DNA of 64,000 nt, from contig JASKMD010000012.1 of assembly GCA_030144725.1 (NCBI GenBank), positions 2,983,555 through 3,047,554 on the forward strand, in the 5' to 3' direction. The DNA comes from Haematococcus lacustris. Taxonomy: Eukaryota > Chlorophyta > Chlorophyceae > Chlamydomonadales > Haematococcaceae. Below are positions 45,137-55,443 of this stretch, in pieces. Position numbers and translations under genes: made by a program. Numbering within the stretch: the first letter of the stretch is position 1; each line of letters begins with the position of its first letter. The notes under the pieces were generated by a model. The model did no database searches. It was not told the DNA's origin and saw only the letters and a list, made by a program, of their open reading frames with translations.

Positions 45137-45445
45137 TTAACAACACATGGAGGTGCTTGCATAGTCAATGTCACAGACAGAATTGTGATTTGTGATGCGC
45201 GCCATTGCTGTGTACATATCTCTGTAATGGGTACCGCACAGGCTGCACACAAGCTGCTGGGCGTACTGAGCCATTCGCACAATCTCCACGCGGCAGCTGT
45301 TACCCGTGTCCAGGGCATTGCTGCACATTGTACAGCTCGCATCCAGCGCCTGTTCCTGGACGCGGGTTGCGCGAACCTTGTCCCTTTGGTCAACCATACG
45401 AACGAAGTGTGTGCACGGGTGTGCAATCAATGCCGTATATAACAT
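45137..45445 (-). CDS. Hypothetical small CxxC protein
   Basis: A 102-residue minus frame with an ATG start and TAA stop. It contains CTMC, and 29 residues later CSLCGTHYRDMY. Two CxxC pairs at this spacing suggest a zinc ribbon or similar fold. It would converge with ALG13 (ends 44992) and diverge from INCENP. I do not recognise a family. The cysteine pairing and lack of low complexity favour coding, but the frame is short. Confidence 0.4.
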   Translation of the reverse strand: MLYTALIAHPCTHFVRMVDQRDKVRATRVQEQALDASCTMCSNALDTGNSCRVEIVRMAQYAQQLVCSLCGTHYRDMYTAMARITNHNSVCDIDYASTSMCC

Positions 45446-45493
45446 GCTTCACATTCGCCTTCTCACCACGCACCTCGCTGTAAACTACCGCAG

Positions 45494-48400
45494 GTTGACC
45501 ATGCACTCGGGCAATCCACTCCCCAGCGCACAGCCGCGGGCCCGAGCGCGCGTGACAGCGAATGTTGTGGAATTGTCGACCTCAGTAGGTCCCATGCCAA
45601 GCAGAAACGGAGCAGAAGTAGTCTGCAGGGCAGCACCGCGAAAAGGAGCAGGTTGGCTGATGCTCCAGCTGCTCCCACCCAAGCCACCCCTCCTAAAGGT
45701 CAACAAAACCTTGAGGGCTTTGCCAGCGGCAGTAGTATCGCTGGGCAGCATGTTTCAACGGAGCCTGCGCCTCCCTTCCAGAATCAGTGTGTTGCTGGCC
45801 AGCAGGCTGGTGGTGCCCCTAACTTCACAGCCAGCAGTGGCCCACAGCCAGAGGGGGGTGACAGTATAGGTGCGCGCTGCAATGCAGGCCATGCTCTTAC
45901 AGCTGAGGGTGGGGTGGGGGGCAACCAGCCCACTGCCACTGCCACCTCATGTCGCAGCACCAGGCGTGCCAGCAGATCAGGTCCCACCATGCTACACAAG
46001 GACCCACATTTTGACAGTCAGCAGTGTGGTGAAAGCAAAGCTGAGCATCTCATAACACCCCCAGGCCCAGCTGCCCTTTGCCACAGCAAGCGGTCCCCCC
46101 AGCAACAGCCACCTGTGCTCACAAGCGAGCCGCTCACGCCTGTGGTCGCCATCAATGGGTTGGATGTCCATCCCCAGGCGTTAGGCCAAGCAGCCACCCC
46201 TGCCAGCAGTTTCCACCTGGTCAATACAGCTGCACAAGTACAGAGCACTTTGCTACCACCTGATGATCAGGAGATGCCAGACCAGCTGCCATCAGGGTCT
46301 GTGGTGAGCACACCTCGCAACAGATGCTCGTTGAATGCACTTATTGAGGCCAGCATCAGCCCAAAGGCAGTACAGACTGGTAACATGCTCTCAGCTGGTA
46401 CTCCCGTCCCTGCAAGTGAACATCAGGACATGGGGCAGGCAGTGGTTGGCACTCCCCCTCCTGTTGTCCCAGGCACCCTCTACGACTGCCTGCAGCAGGA
46501 AGCGAGCTTGCCCCCTCCTGCAGCACCTGAGCACAGCGCTATGCCTGCATTGAATCAGGCAATAGCAGCCTCGCCATCATGTTGTAAGGCAGAGAGCTCA
46601 TGCTCATCACCTGCCATGGCCTGTGCTGCCAGTCCCGTCCAGACACCGTCATCAGTCAAACAAGGTGGAGACCAGCAAGGCGAGCTCCCATCTGCCAGGC
46701 AGGTGTCCTGCAACACTGCTGGTCTCAGTTTTGCCTCAGCTGAAGCAGAGCAACAGCAGCTGACCGTCCCAGAGCCAATGGTAGAGTCGCCAGTGCTGCC
46801 AGCAGTGCAGCCACCCAGCGCCAAGCATGACACTGAGATTGAGGGTGGTGATGAGGAAGGCCTGGTTGCACAGCACATGATGTGTGATGAGCCTCAAGCA
46901 GCAGCCTTCCAATTCCAGGCAGTTGCTGTGGCCCGGGAGGTCACCCCTGACAGGGTGGTTGCAACCACCTGGACCAACAACAGCAGTGCTGCAGCGCCCG
47001 CTGACGCACAATCCAAGGTGGACTCCCCGTTGCCACAGCTTGCTGCTGTGGAGCCCGCTGCTTGCCACAGCCCTGCCCAGCAACTAGCTGCACCTGTACT
47101 GGCGTCCAGTGCTTCACCTCAGCCTGTGGAGCTGCAAGAAGCTAAGCAGGTGGAACCCACTGCCGTGCTGCTGGGCCCCTCAGCGCAGCCAGCACGCCCT
47201 GCTGGCAAGATCAACAATGTCATCAGCGTCATTCGCTCGTTCCTGCCCATCCTGGCACCGCCATCGCCCCAGATTGCAGCTGGCAAGAAGGTCGTCAAGG
47301 TCCGTGAGGCTTGGTGGTGATGATGCAACACTGCAAGCATGGTCCGCAACCTGCCAGCCAACAGCCTTGAAGGCACATGTGGGCAGGGCTACAATCCCAC
47401 GTCTTGGCTCAGCAGGACCCAGCAAGCTGTGTGTGGCACTGCTAGTGCAGGTCAAGGCACTAGAGCAGGCCCAGGCTGCCAAGCGAGCTGAGGAAGCGCG
47501 TGCTGCAAGCAAGGCAAACAAGGGCAAGGATGTGGGGCGAGCTGTGCAGCAACAAGAGCTGCAGCAGGCAGCAGCGCCAGCTCCCACCACCCTCTCGCCC
47601 AGCAAGGCACCGCCAGCCTGCCCTCCACCATCTTCCAAGCCATCCGCAGAGGGATCGGTCGTTGCAGGTGGGCACAACAAGCCATTCAGCAGTAACGGTA
47701 GCTCAAGGCAGTTCGAGCCAAGAGGGCTGCTTGAAGTACTGATGTGCTTGCCATGCTGCCTTTAAGCCACTAATGCCACAAACAGGCATCCACTCCCCAA
47801 CACTGGTTCTGAGACTGGGGACGGCCTGCGCTGTACTGCTGCCACTGGCTGTCCTGCAGTTAGTGCCCTGGGCAGCGTGAAGGCCCAGGTGGCAGCCATG
47901 CAGGCACGCATCCAGTCAGAGGACGAAGCGCGACGCAAGGCTGAGGCACTGAAACGCCAGGAGCATGAGGACATGTCTAGGTGAGAGGGCAAGGGACAGC
48001 AGGCCTGGTCAAGCATAAACCTCAAATATCACACACATGCTTTAAATGTCACACAGCTCTCAGCAGGCGTCCTAGAAAAATTTGGGTAGAACAAATGCAG
48101 TACTGATGAGATGCCCGTCATGCTCCTTGCATTGCAGGCAGCAGTCAGGTGCAGTGGGCAACGACATGTCCAGCTCAGCAGCTGCAGCAGGCCCTGAACC
48201 TGGTAAACTAAAGCTGGATGCCAAGGACAAGGCTCGCAAGGCAGAGCTGAAGCGGCGTGATGAAGAGGAGCGGCGTCGGGCTGACCTGGCCATGAAGGTC
48301 AAGGCCAAGGACGAGCGCATTCGAAAGGCGACTCAGCAACCTGCTGCTCCTCCCCCTAGTGCCGCTCATGGCCACGCCGCCCAGCATCCGGCAGTGGCTG

Positions 48401-49708
48401 CTGGTGCTAAGCTAGCAGGGCTGCAGGGCGGTGCTTCAGGCGCGGGTACCTCAACTGCTCACCATGGAGCCCATGGGCCCAAAGCTGGATTCAAGCCTCA
48501 AGTGCGTGAGACTCTGGTGCACACCTTACTTGTGCCCAGCCACCTGTGCATCACGTGTATATCTTTTGCAGTCGTTGTGCTTATGCCCCACCAGGCTGAC
48601 CATGCCTGCGCACATGCATCATGGCATTACATGACATGCGTTCCCTCTTGTTTGCGCTTGTCAAATGCAGGCTCCAGGCTCGAGTCTGGCTGCGGCTGCA
48701 CAGGCAGTCGCTGTGCCTCCGGTCGCTGCCAAGCTCACTGCCCCCCTTGGTGTCCAGGCTCAATCCTTGGCTGTCTCCAAACCCGTCCCTTCTTCAGCGC
48801 CGTTACTGGCTGCTACGCCTGCACTGCACAAGAATTCTTCAGCAGCCCCTCCCAGCTGCCAGCCTGCTGCCACCCCCCCCCCAGCAGCTCCTCCTGTATC
48901 ATCATCAGCTGCTGCTATCCCCATGACGGCATCAGAGGCAGCAGAGGAGCAGCGCAACGTCCAGGCACTCGTCAGCTCCCCCTACATCAGCCAAGGGGCA
49001 CACAGGACGCCCGGAGCATGCAAGGCAGCCAGCAGGCTGGCAGCCACTCCTGGCTATGAGGTCTCCCCCTACCGGTGGGTGTGACTGGCAGGGGTGCCCA
49101 GGGGGACAGATGTCACACACTGTTACACACACCAAGCAAACTCATGCATTGCAGCACCCATACAGGGTTGCAGTAGCTGTGGCAGCACCGCCCTGCAGAG
49201 CTCAGCTCTGCGAGTCTGCTTGCATCCATAGTCATCATCAGGATCACATGGTACCTCCCTTTCTGCGGTCCACTGGGATGTTGCTGGCATTGCTGCAGCC
49301 ACTTGCGTTGATGCATGGGAGCGTGGTTGCTGTGTGTGAAGTCTTGGGGCTGCAGTCTGTGGGGGTTGTGGCTGCACCGCATGCAGGCCCAACAGTGACA
49401 GCGAGGGTGATGAGCTGACCCCCCCCAAGCGCAAGCCCATCCCCAGCTGGGCCCAGTCGCTCAACGTCTTGCAGGCGCTCAAGGCTCAGCAGTTCATTGA
49501 CCCAGACAAGCTGTTTGGTGAGCGGCTGAAGAGCTGCAACCTGCCGGAGGTGTTTGCTGGCATGCCAGCACTCAGCAGTCCATCAGCAAACCACAAGAAG
49601 CATGTCAAGCGTGACCTGAACAAGCGCGGCAGCAGCGGGAACTGGGTAGCTGACCGCATCACGTGGCAGGAGGAGGTTGCATACAAACGGTGCATGGGCT
49701 ACTTTTGA
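45494..49708 (+). CDS. INCENP: INCENP, chromosomal passenger complex scaffold (N-terminus not found)
   Basis: Scaffold that binds and activates Aurora kinase at inner centromeres and the mitotic midzone. Exons: 45494-47299 (large, disordered Ala/Pro/Gln-rich), 47451-47666 (EQAQAAKRAEEARAASKANK), 47786-47980 (QSEDEARRKAEALKRQEHED), 48138-48501 (RKAELKRRDEEERRRADLAM, single-helix type), 48671-49074 and 49387-49708. The last exon holds the IN-box: KPIPSWAQSLNVLQAL, then FIDPDKLFG and NLPEVF. That is the Aurora-binding C-terminus shared with animal INCENP and yeast Sli15. The order of disorder, charged helix and IN-box supports the call. The first exon with the survivin/borealin-binding helix was not identified upstream. 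The aromatic tail after the IN-box (YKRCMGYF) is unusual. Confidence 0.88.
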
Positions 49709-49927
49709 CCCTGACTAACACCTCGCATGCTCATGTGAGCACTGCCCCATGGCTGTTCATCAGGTGTCTCAGTGTCATCTGCGGACCCAGTCACGCAGTT
49801 TTGCCCCATCGTGTCCGTCCCAGCAGACCTGCTGTGGCAGAGCTGCAAGGGTGGTTGATGGACTGATCATGCAGCAGTGCCAAATGCATATTGGCCGTTT
49901 TTATATCGCTACGACTGTCACATTCGT

Positions 49928-50160
49928 CAGCCCCTTCGTCCCTCACTAGGGCCTCCATTTGAGCCGGAGTACTAGGGGTCAATGGCGGAACTACTCAAAT
50001 GGTGTTTATAGGCTGTGTGGAGTATACCCAATGCACATGGACATGGTGCATGAGTGCCTACCACCTACATTATTGCCTGACCCGTGAGGGCTATTGTGTA
50101 GAGTTAGCATGACAATACATGCGCTAATGTAAGCTGATGACAGCTCAAATGGGGGGGCAC
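49928..50160 (-). mobile_element. Fanzor element 3' end, copy RE-e
   Basis: Minus-strand copy starting at the stop of F5 (TAGTGTGTGTGCCCCCCC) and ending at GGGGCTG (49934-49928). It has the ATTTGAGCTGTCATCAGC segment. A shorter middle (AGTACTAGGGGTCAATGGCG on the plus strand) sets it apart from RE-a to RE-d. F5 and RE-e form one element remnant of about 790 bp. Confidence 0.8.
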
Positions 50161-50713
50161 ACACACTACTGTGCCACAACAGGCTGCTGCTGGGCCTTGG
50201 GTGGCTGGTCTCTCAGCCGCTTGTAGCTTGTAGCGCTGCATTGCAGTCCCTGTCCAGCCACCTGCCTGGCCGTAGTGCTGGCTTGGCTTTGGCAGCCTTG
50301 CCTTTGCCCTTGACTGTGACCTTGGTGGGCTGGGTGGGATCAGCTGCCTTCTCAGCCTTGGTGCGCTTGGATGGCGGGGGAGTGCTGGGCCCAGGCTCTG
50401 AGGCCGCTGGCTGTGTGGCTGCCTGGCTGTTGCGTGGGGGCTTGCGGGGGGGCACTACCGGTCACCACATCATGCCCCGCACTGGTTGGTCACGCTGCTG
50501 GCTCCAGGCTGGGCGCAGCAGGCGGAGGTTCACCTGCCCTGCTGGTGGCTTCCAGCCTGCAGGCCTGGTGGACTGCTCATGGTCCAGCTCCTCCTCACAT
50601 GGCTGCTGGCCATTCACTGCTGAGCTGACCCGGGTGGTGCGGTCCTCATCCACAAGCACCACCATGCCCCGCCGCTGGTCTGCTTCGCCTCGCCCATTAG
50701 CAACTTGGGGCAT
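50161..50713 (-). pseudogene. Fanzor fragment F5 (RuvC-II to RuvC-III region, inactivated)
   Basis: Minus strand 50713-50462 reads GMVVLVDEDRTTRVSSAV, then NGQQPCEEEL, STRPAGWKPPAGQV and RDQPVRGMMW. A TGA then replaces the Cys codon of the CPVV motif kept in F6. The second part, 50455-50213, continues through the linker to GRWLDRDCNAAL. About 25-30 codons after that are deleted, and the tail YKRLRDQPPKA leads to the stop at 50161. Fanzor proteins are described as D…[TS][TS]xx, a C4 zinc finger, then RD (Bao and Jurka, from memory). DRTT and DRD fit, but the zinc-finger Cys set is incomplete. Not functional as it stands. Confidence 0.82.
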
Positions 50714-50741
50714 GGCATTTTAGGGTTTCACACAATCACAG

Positions 50742-51225
50742 ATGGCAAGACGTGGCCTGCATTCAGTGTCACTTGCACCGCTGAACGGCTTGCTATCCAG
50801 TTCCCTGCTACTCTGCGCTTCTGTAACATGCCTCGTTGACTGCCTTGACGGCTCACAACACCCCATGCAAATCAGTCCATGCAAAGACAACATGACATTT
50901 AAAACACAGCAAATCGCAATCGACTACACGCTCCTGGTCTATCTGTGAGCCTCAACACATACATTCCAGTCCTAACCAACAACAACGGACGTAGGACGAA
51001 CAATACCCGTTCACAAACGTGGGGCAAAAGACAGCAATGGGTGTGCATCCATAGGTGGACCCTGACCATGCACAATACTGCAGCTGCAAACAACAAGAAT
51101 AGAGTCATAGAAATAACTGCCGTACAGCAAGCCAAGCGTGCATGGACAAGGCTTGAGCCTTGCCTGCACCATGCCCTCTTCCACACTCTCTCCTGACCAA
51201 CATGCCTCAAATTCGTGATGCTAGC
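50742..51225. other. Unassigned region
   Basis: About 480 bp with no gene or repeat that I can support. Confidence 0.3.
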
Positions 51226-51348
51226 CAGCCCCCTCGTCCCTCACTAGGGCCACCATTTGAGCCGGACCACTAGGGACCACTAGGTACCTCTAGCGGGACC
51301 ACTCGAATGGTGTTAATGGGCTGTGTGGAGTAAACCAAATGCACATGG
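51226..51348 (-). mobile_element. Fanzor element 3' end, copy RE-f (short)
   Basis: Terminal 120 bp or so, ending at GGGGGCTG (51233-51226). Like RE-g it has the ACTAGGGACCACTA variant of the middle, so copies fall into subfamilies. Confidence 0.75.
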
Positions 51349-52103
51349 GGGAGCGATCCTAGTATTCTTCCACACTCTCCTGACAGGATGATTTGCCAAA
51401 AGGTGCCACAAAAGGTGCCTATTCAGCGCCCAACCCAGCATGGATAGCACTGACACCATGCTAGCAGCGCCTGGCCCAGGGCGAATGCTGGTTGCAGACA
51501 ATGGTGGCGAGGCGGCTCCACGGCTCTGCACTGCTATGGTCAAGCCAGACCTCTGACGCATCCCACATTGCACACGGCAGCTGTTGGCTGCAGCTTGCTT
51601 GTGCTAAAGGGCCAGACCTCCTACCCACCGCAAACACATGGTGCAAGACTAACCCACCTCTGCCTCATGCCACAGCCATGTCCCTACCCACATCTGCAGC
51701 CAGGGGTGTAGCCAGGCCAGGAGGCTACCTGCCAGGTGCTGAGCCCAAGGTGGAATCACCTGCGTAGTGCATCGCGGATGTCATGTCGGGCCGAGCTGCT
51801 CAGGCTCTGACAGATCTGTCGCTTCACTCTGTGGAGGACCTCCGCCGCCCTGCTGTCTTCCAGCCCGTGCTTGGCACTGCGCCCCTGGTCCTCAACATGC
51901 ACCCCTTCCTGGCTGTGTGGGCTGGAGTGCTGCTCTGTCGACGTTCCCTGCGACCACCAGAGAAACACAATAAGGGGCAGATGGTTTGGGCAGTGCAGCA
52001 GGGAGTACCCTGGCCCTAGGCAAGGAGTACCCTGGCCTGGGCTCTAAGAAGCTGCAAGACCAAGCACTCAAGGCCCAGGCCCAGCAGCCTTTAGCTCAGT
52101 AGC
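51349..52103 (+). pseudogene. Fanzor C-terminal remnant F9 with unassigned upstream sequence
   Basis: At 52020-52101 the plus strand reads GKEYPGLGSKKLQDQALKAQ to a stop, a diverged form of the [19 protein letters not shown] tail of F4. No RuvC-III motif precedes it. The upstream frame 51783-52018 (ALTDLSLHSVEDLRRPAVFQ) is open, but I cannot assign it. Confidence 0.5.
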
Positions 52104-52372
52104 ATGTACGCACAGATGAAACTAGCAAGTATCTCCCTCTCTCTCACTCACACACACCCCGCCGTCAAAGTGTTGAGGCAGCCCTATGCAAGCACCTGGC
52201 CTCAAGCCGCCAGGCCTATTTATTTTCTTATGATCTATCTTGAAGCCCATGTGTGCATTGGCACCCCTACATGCAAAATAATGACTTTTGACATGACCCT
52301 GCCTCGCTGCACATGCAGGCATTACACTCCTGCTCCCATGCATGACATGCGTCACACCTGCCCAAACCTACC

Positions 52373-53750
52373 TTGCCAATGTTGTGCTTCCTCAGGACTG
52401 CCTGTTCATTGGCCAGCTTCTCCTGTGCCGCAAGGATTGCCCATGGCACAGCCACGGGTGCTGTGCTGGCTGCATCACTCTGCTGCTGCGCCCACAACAC
52501 CTGCAGTGCAGCACAGCACAGGGCATCCCCTCCAGTCATCATGGTGCTCCTCATCGCTACAATACCCACAGTGGCTGTGCAGGACGGGCATGCAGGGTGC
52601 CACATAGGCCTGTGGGGTCCTGTAAGGGTGTGTGTTGCTGCAACGCTGACCGGCAGGTGCCACGCAATGATGACACTCCTCATTGCAGGGCCATTGTCAG
52701 CCTGTGATGCTAGTAACTGCTGCCAGCAGTGCAGCACGGCCTTGACTACAGACATAGGCAAGCTCCCACACTCTAAGCAGGTTTCATCTGGCTAGGTCAA
52801 TATGAGGCCTCTGCTGCATGGGGGTGTGCGCGTATGGAGACTGCTCTGTAGTCACCCATAGGGGCCAACAAGGCAATGGACCTAGAAACTGGAATGCCAA
52901 TGCGGTGATGCAGGCGCAAGAATGCAGTGACCTGCCTCACCAAAGAGGTGTTGCATCACCAGTCAGGGCGCTTGCAGGTTCACACCTGCTTGTATGCTTC
53001 GAGCTGTTGATACTGGAGGAGGAGGGCCTGCTGCTGCACGATGATGCCGTGGAACTGCTGGTGCAGGAATGCCATCTGGTCCTGTGTGCGCTCAGCGGGA
53101 CAGGTGCCCTGCACACCACGCCAGGAGCAAAACTCGTCACAACCCAGTAGCCCGCATCATCCTCTGTCATGCAGCCTCTTGTTGAAAGCACCGCCATGTC
53201 TTGTCAAAGGCCCTTGGTGACATTCAACCATCACTAGCTGAAGCACACGGACCTGAACGTCCATGGCGGTCGTAAGCATCTTGCCGTGCAAGGGCAACTC
53301 GTGCGCGAACTGACTGCACATGCGATGCGGCTGCAGCTGGAACTGCGTCCTTTACTTCGTAGCAAGCAGACCCGTTGAAATGGCAAGCCCGTTTGAATTG
53401 CAAGCCCGTTGCTAGCTGGCTATGGACACCTTGACTTGTGCCGATGTTTCCTGCAGTGCACTGCAATTCTGGTGGCCTCAGATATTTTGCTTGCAGATAT
53501 GTTGGTGCGCCTTGGTTTGCTTCTAGCGCTGGTGAGGTTTCAAGGAGCGTGCCAAGAGCTTGTCGCGGCGCCGTCGAGCTCTCCCACACCCAACCCCGAC
53601 CCATGACGCCCAGATTTCGGGTTTGTTTTTGTTATGTTGTTTCCAACACCAAAACACAGGTTGACAGCTCATAAGCCCGTGAGTGAGCTCTTGCAGCTTC
53701 AGCTCGGCCTCGTTGAAGTGTGTGCCTCCATTACTAGCTCGAGTCAACTG
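52373..53750 (-). CDS. Hypothetical coiled-coil protein (fragmentary exon model)
   Basis: Minus-strand coding-like blocks near splice signals: about 53735-53665 (FNEAELKLQELTHGLMSCQP), about 53350-53263 (FAHELPLHGKMLTTAMDVQ before a GTCCGT donor), about 53107-52990 (TQDQMAFLHQQFHGIIVQQQ, then ALLLQYQQLEAYKQ before GTGTGA) and about 52510-52373 (WAILAAQEKLANEQAVLRKH before GTAGGT). The Gln/Leu-rich heptads suggest a coiled coil. No family recognised. Start, end and some joins are undetermined. Confidence 0.4.
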
Positions 53751-53794
53751 CTCTTGCTCACACCCATCCCCTTGGTGAGACGCTGCGAGCTGTG

Positions 53795-53828
53795 CCCCTC
53801 CATTTGAGCTGTCATCAGCTTACATTAG
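53795..53828 (+). mobile_element. Fragment of a Fanzor element 3' end (RE-h)
   Basis: CCATTTGAGCTGTCATCAGC and TTACATTAGC match the start of the other 3' ends, after which similarity stops. Orphan fragment. Confidence 0.55.
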
Positions 53829-54004
53829 CTGCTTGTAGGGGGGCAGGCCAAACCAGGAACTGCGTCTTGCACATATTTCCCATGTGAAACCGCAAGGGAC
53901 GCGGCTGTTTGCACACAGCTGTGGTATGCCCAGGTTGTCCAGGACGCCCAGGTTGCCCCCCATGCTATTGAGCTCACTTCAGAACCCAGGTCTGCACCAG
54001 GAAA

Positions 54005-54943
54005 TTGCATGGTGGTAGTAAAGTGACAAAGCCCATCGTCGGCTGTAGCACAAGCAGGCTTGCCAACAAGGGGTTTGATTTTGAGAGGACGGGAGAGCCG
54101 GACGGTGTAAGTGTTTGTGTGCACTACACATGCCCCCTCCCTCCTCCTCCCGTCCCACCCCCAGCAGCAGGCCCCTCCAGCAGCAACAGCAGCCCAGCAG
54201 CAGCCCCAAGTGCAGCAACAGCAGCAGCCCATGCGGTGGGACTCCCCCACATAGGCAAGCGCATAGCTGAGCAGCGTGGTTCGTATTCAACCCAGCCACA
54301 CACATTGGGGTGGGCATCGACCATGGCGTCACCTAGGCAGTCAGCGCAGCCTCACCCAGACCAGCTCCGCCGTTGGAAGCTGACCAAGGGCCAGGTGAAG
54401 CATGACAGCGGCCTGAACAATGCCCGCAACGACACCCAGCGGTGGCTAGCACCCATCCAACCCCACCTCCAGCACCTGGCAGCAGCCAGCTCAGCCGGCA
54501 CCTCCCTGGAGGCCAAGCTGAAGCACATCACCACAACCCTAGCCACCTGGGATGCGGTGTGGGGGGTGCACTTGGACCCCAAGTGTGCACGGCAGCGGCT
54601 GAGGCTATATGGAGCCCAGGGACCGGGCGCTAGAGCAGTTCTTCAAGAGGGTGAGGGTGGGTGGGTAGATGGGAGGGATAGCTATTGAGGGGTGGAGGGT
54701 GGGCATGAAGTGAAAGAGTGGTTGACTGTGCCATGCCTAACCTGGTGCCACCATGTCAGCCACCGTGTGTGCCTTGTGTGCATGGCTGCAGTTGGAGGAG
54801 GACATGGGGGAGGTGTCCATGGAGCGCCATGGGCATGCCAAGCAGCTGGTGGTGTTCTTTGGCGCAGCTGGCATTGGCCCCCGGGGAGGGTGGGGTGCTG
54901 ATGCGGTGATGCGGGCCTACTGCAAGGTGGTGTGCAGGCCCAG
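54005..54943 (+). pseudogene. Fanzor fragment F3 (central region up to the assembly gap)
   Basis: The plus-strand exon at about 54340-54653 reads LRRWKLTKGQVKHDSGLNNA, then LKHITTTLATWDAVWGVHL and ARQRLRLYGAQ. It aligns with F2's region after RuvC-I. A one-base shift near 54620 is needed to reach DRALEQFFKRV at a GTGAGG donor. After an intron to about 54790 comes LEEDMGEVSMERHGHAKQLV, then VFFGAAGIGPRGGWGADAVM and KVVCRP, cut by the gap at 54944. In F5 the sequence after this block is the VDEDRTT motif. F3 differs more from F1/F2 than they do from each other, so a second lineage is likely. It may be a working gene split by the gap, or a pseudogene. Confidence 0.7.
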
Positions 54944-55443
54944 NNNNNNNNNNNNNNNNNNNNNNNNNNNNNNNNNNNNNNNNNNNNNNNNNNNNNNNNN
55001 NNNNNNNNNNNNNNNNNNNNNNNNNNNNNNNNNNNNNNNNNNNNNNNNNNNNNNNNNNNNNNNNNNNNNNNNNNNNNNNNNNNNNNNNNNNNNNNNNNNN
55101 NNNNNNNNNNNNNNNNNNNNNNNNNNNNNNNNNNNNNNNNNNNNNNNNNNNNNNNNNNNNNNNNNNNNNNNNNNNNNNNNNNNNNNNNNNNNNNNNNNNN
55201 NNNNNNNNNNNNNNNNNNNNNNNNNNNNNNNNNNNNNNNNNNNNNNNNNNNNNNNNNNNNNNNNNNNNNNNNNNNNNNNNNNNNNNNNNNNNNNNNNNNN
55301 NNNNNNNNNNNNNNNNNNNNNNNNNNNNNNNNNNNNNNNNNNNNNNNNNNNNNNNNNNNNNNNNNNNNNNNNNNNNNNNNNNNNNNNNNNNNNNNNNNNN
55401 NNNNNNNNNNNNNNNNNNNNNNNNNNNNNNNNNNNNNNNNNNN
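54944..55443. other. Assembly gap (500 N)
   Basis: Exactly 500 Ns, a conventional gap placeholder. True length unknown. It lies at the edge of a long satellite. Confidence 0.99.

Noticed and set aside
51783..52018. Frame ALTDLSLHSVEDLRR… as a separate gene
   Set aside because: No family recognised, and no start or splice support; left as unassigned sequence upstream of a Fanzor tail.
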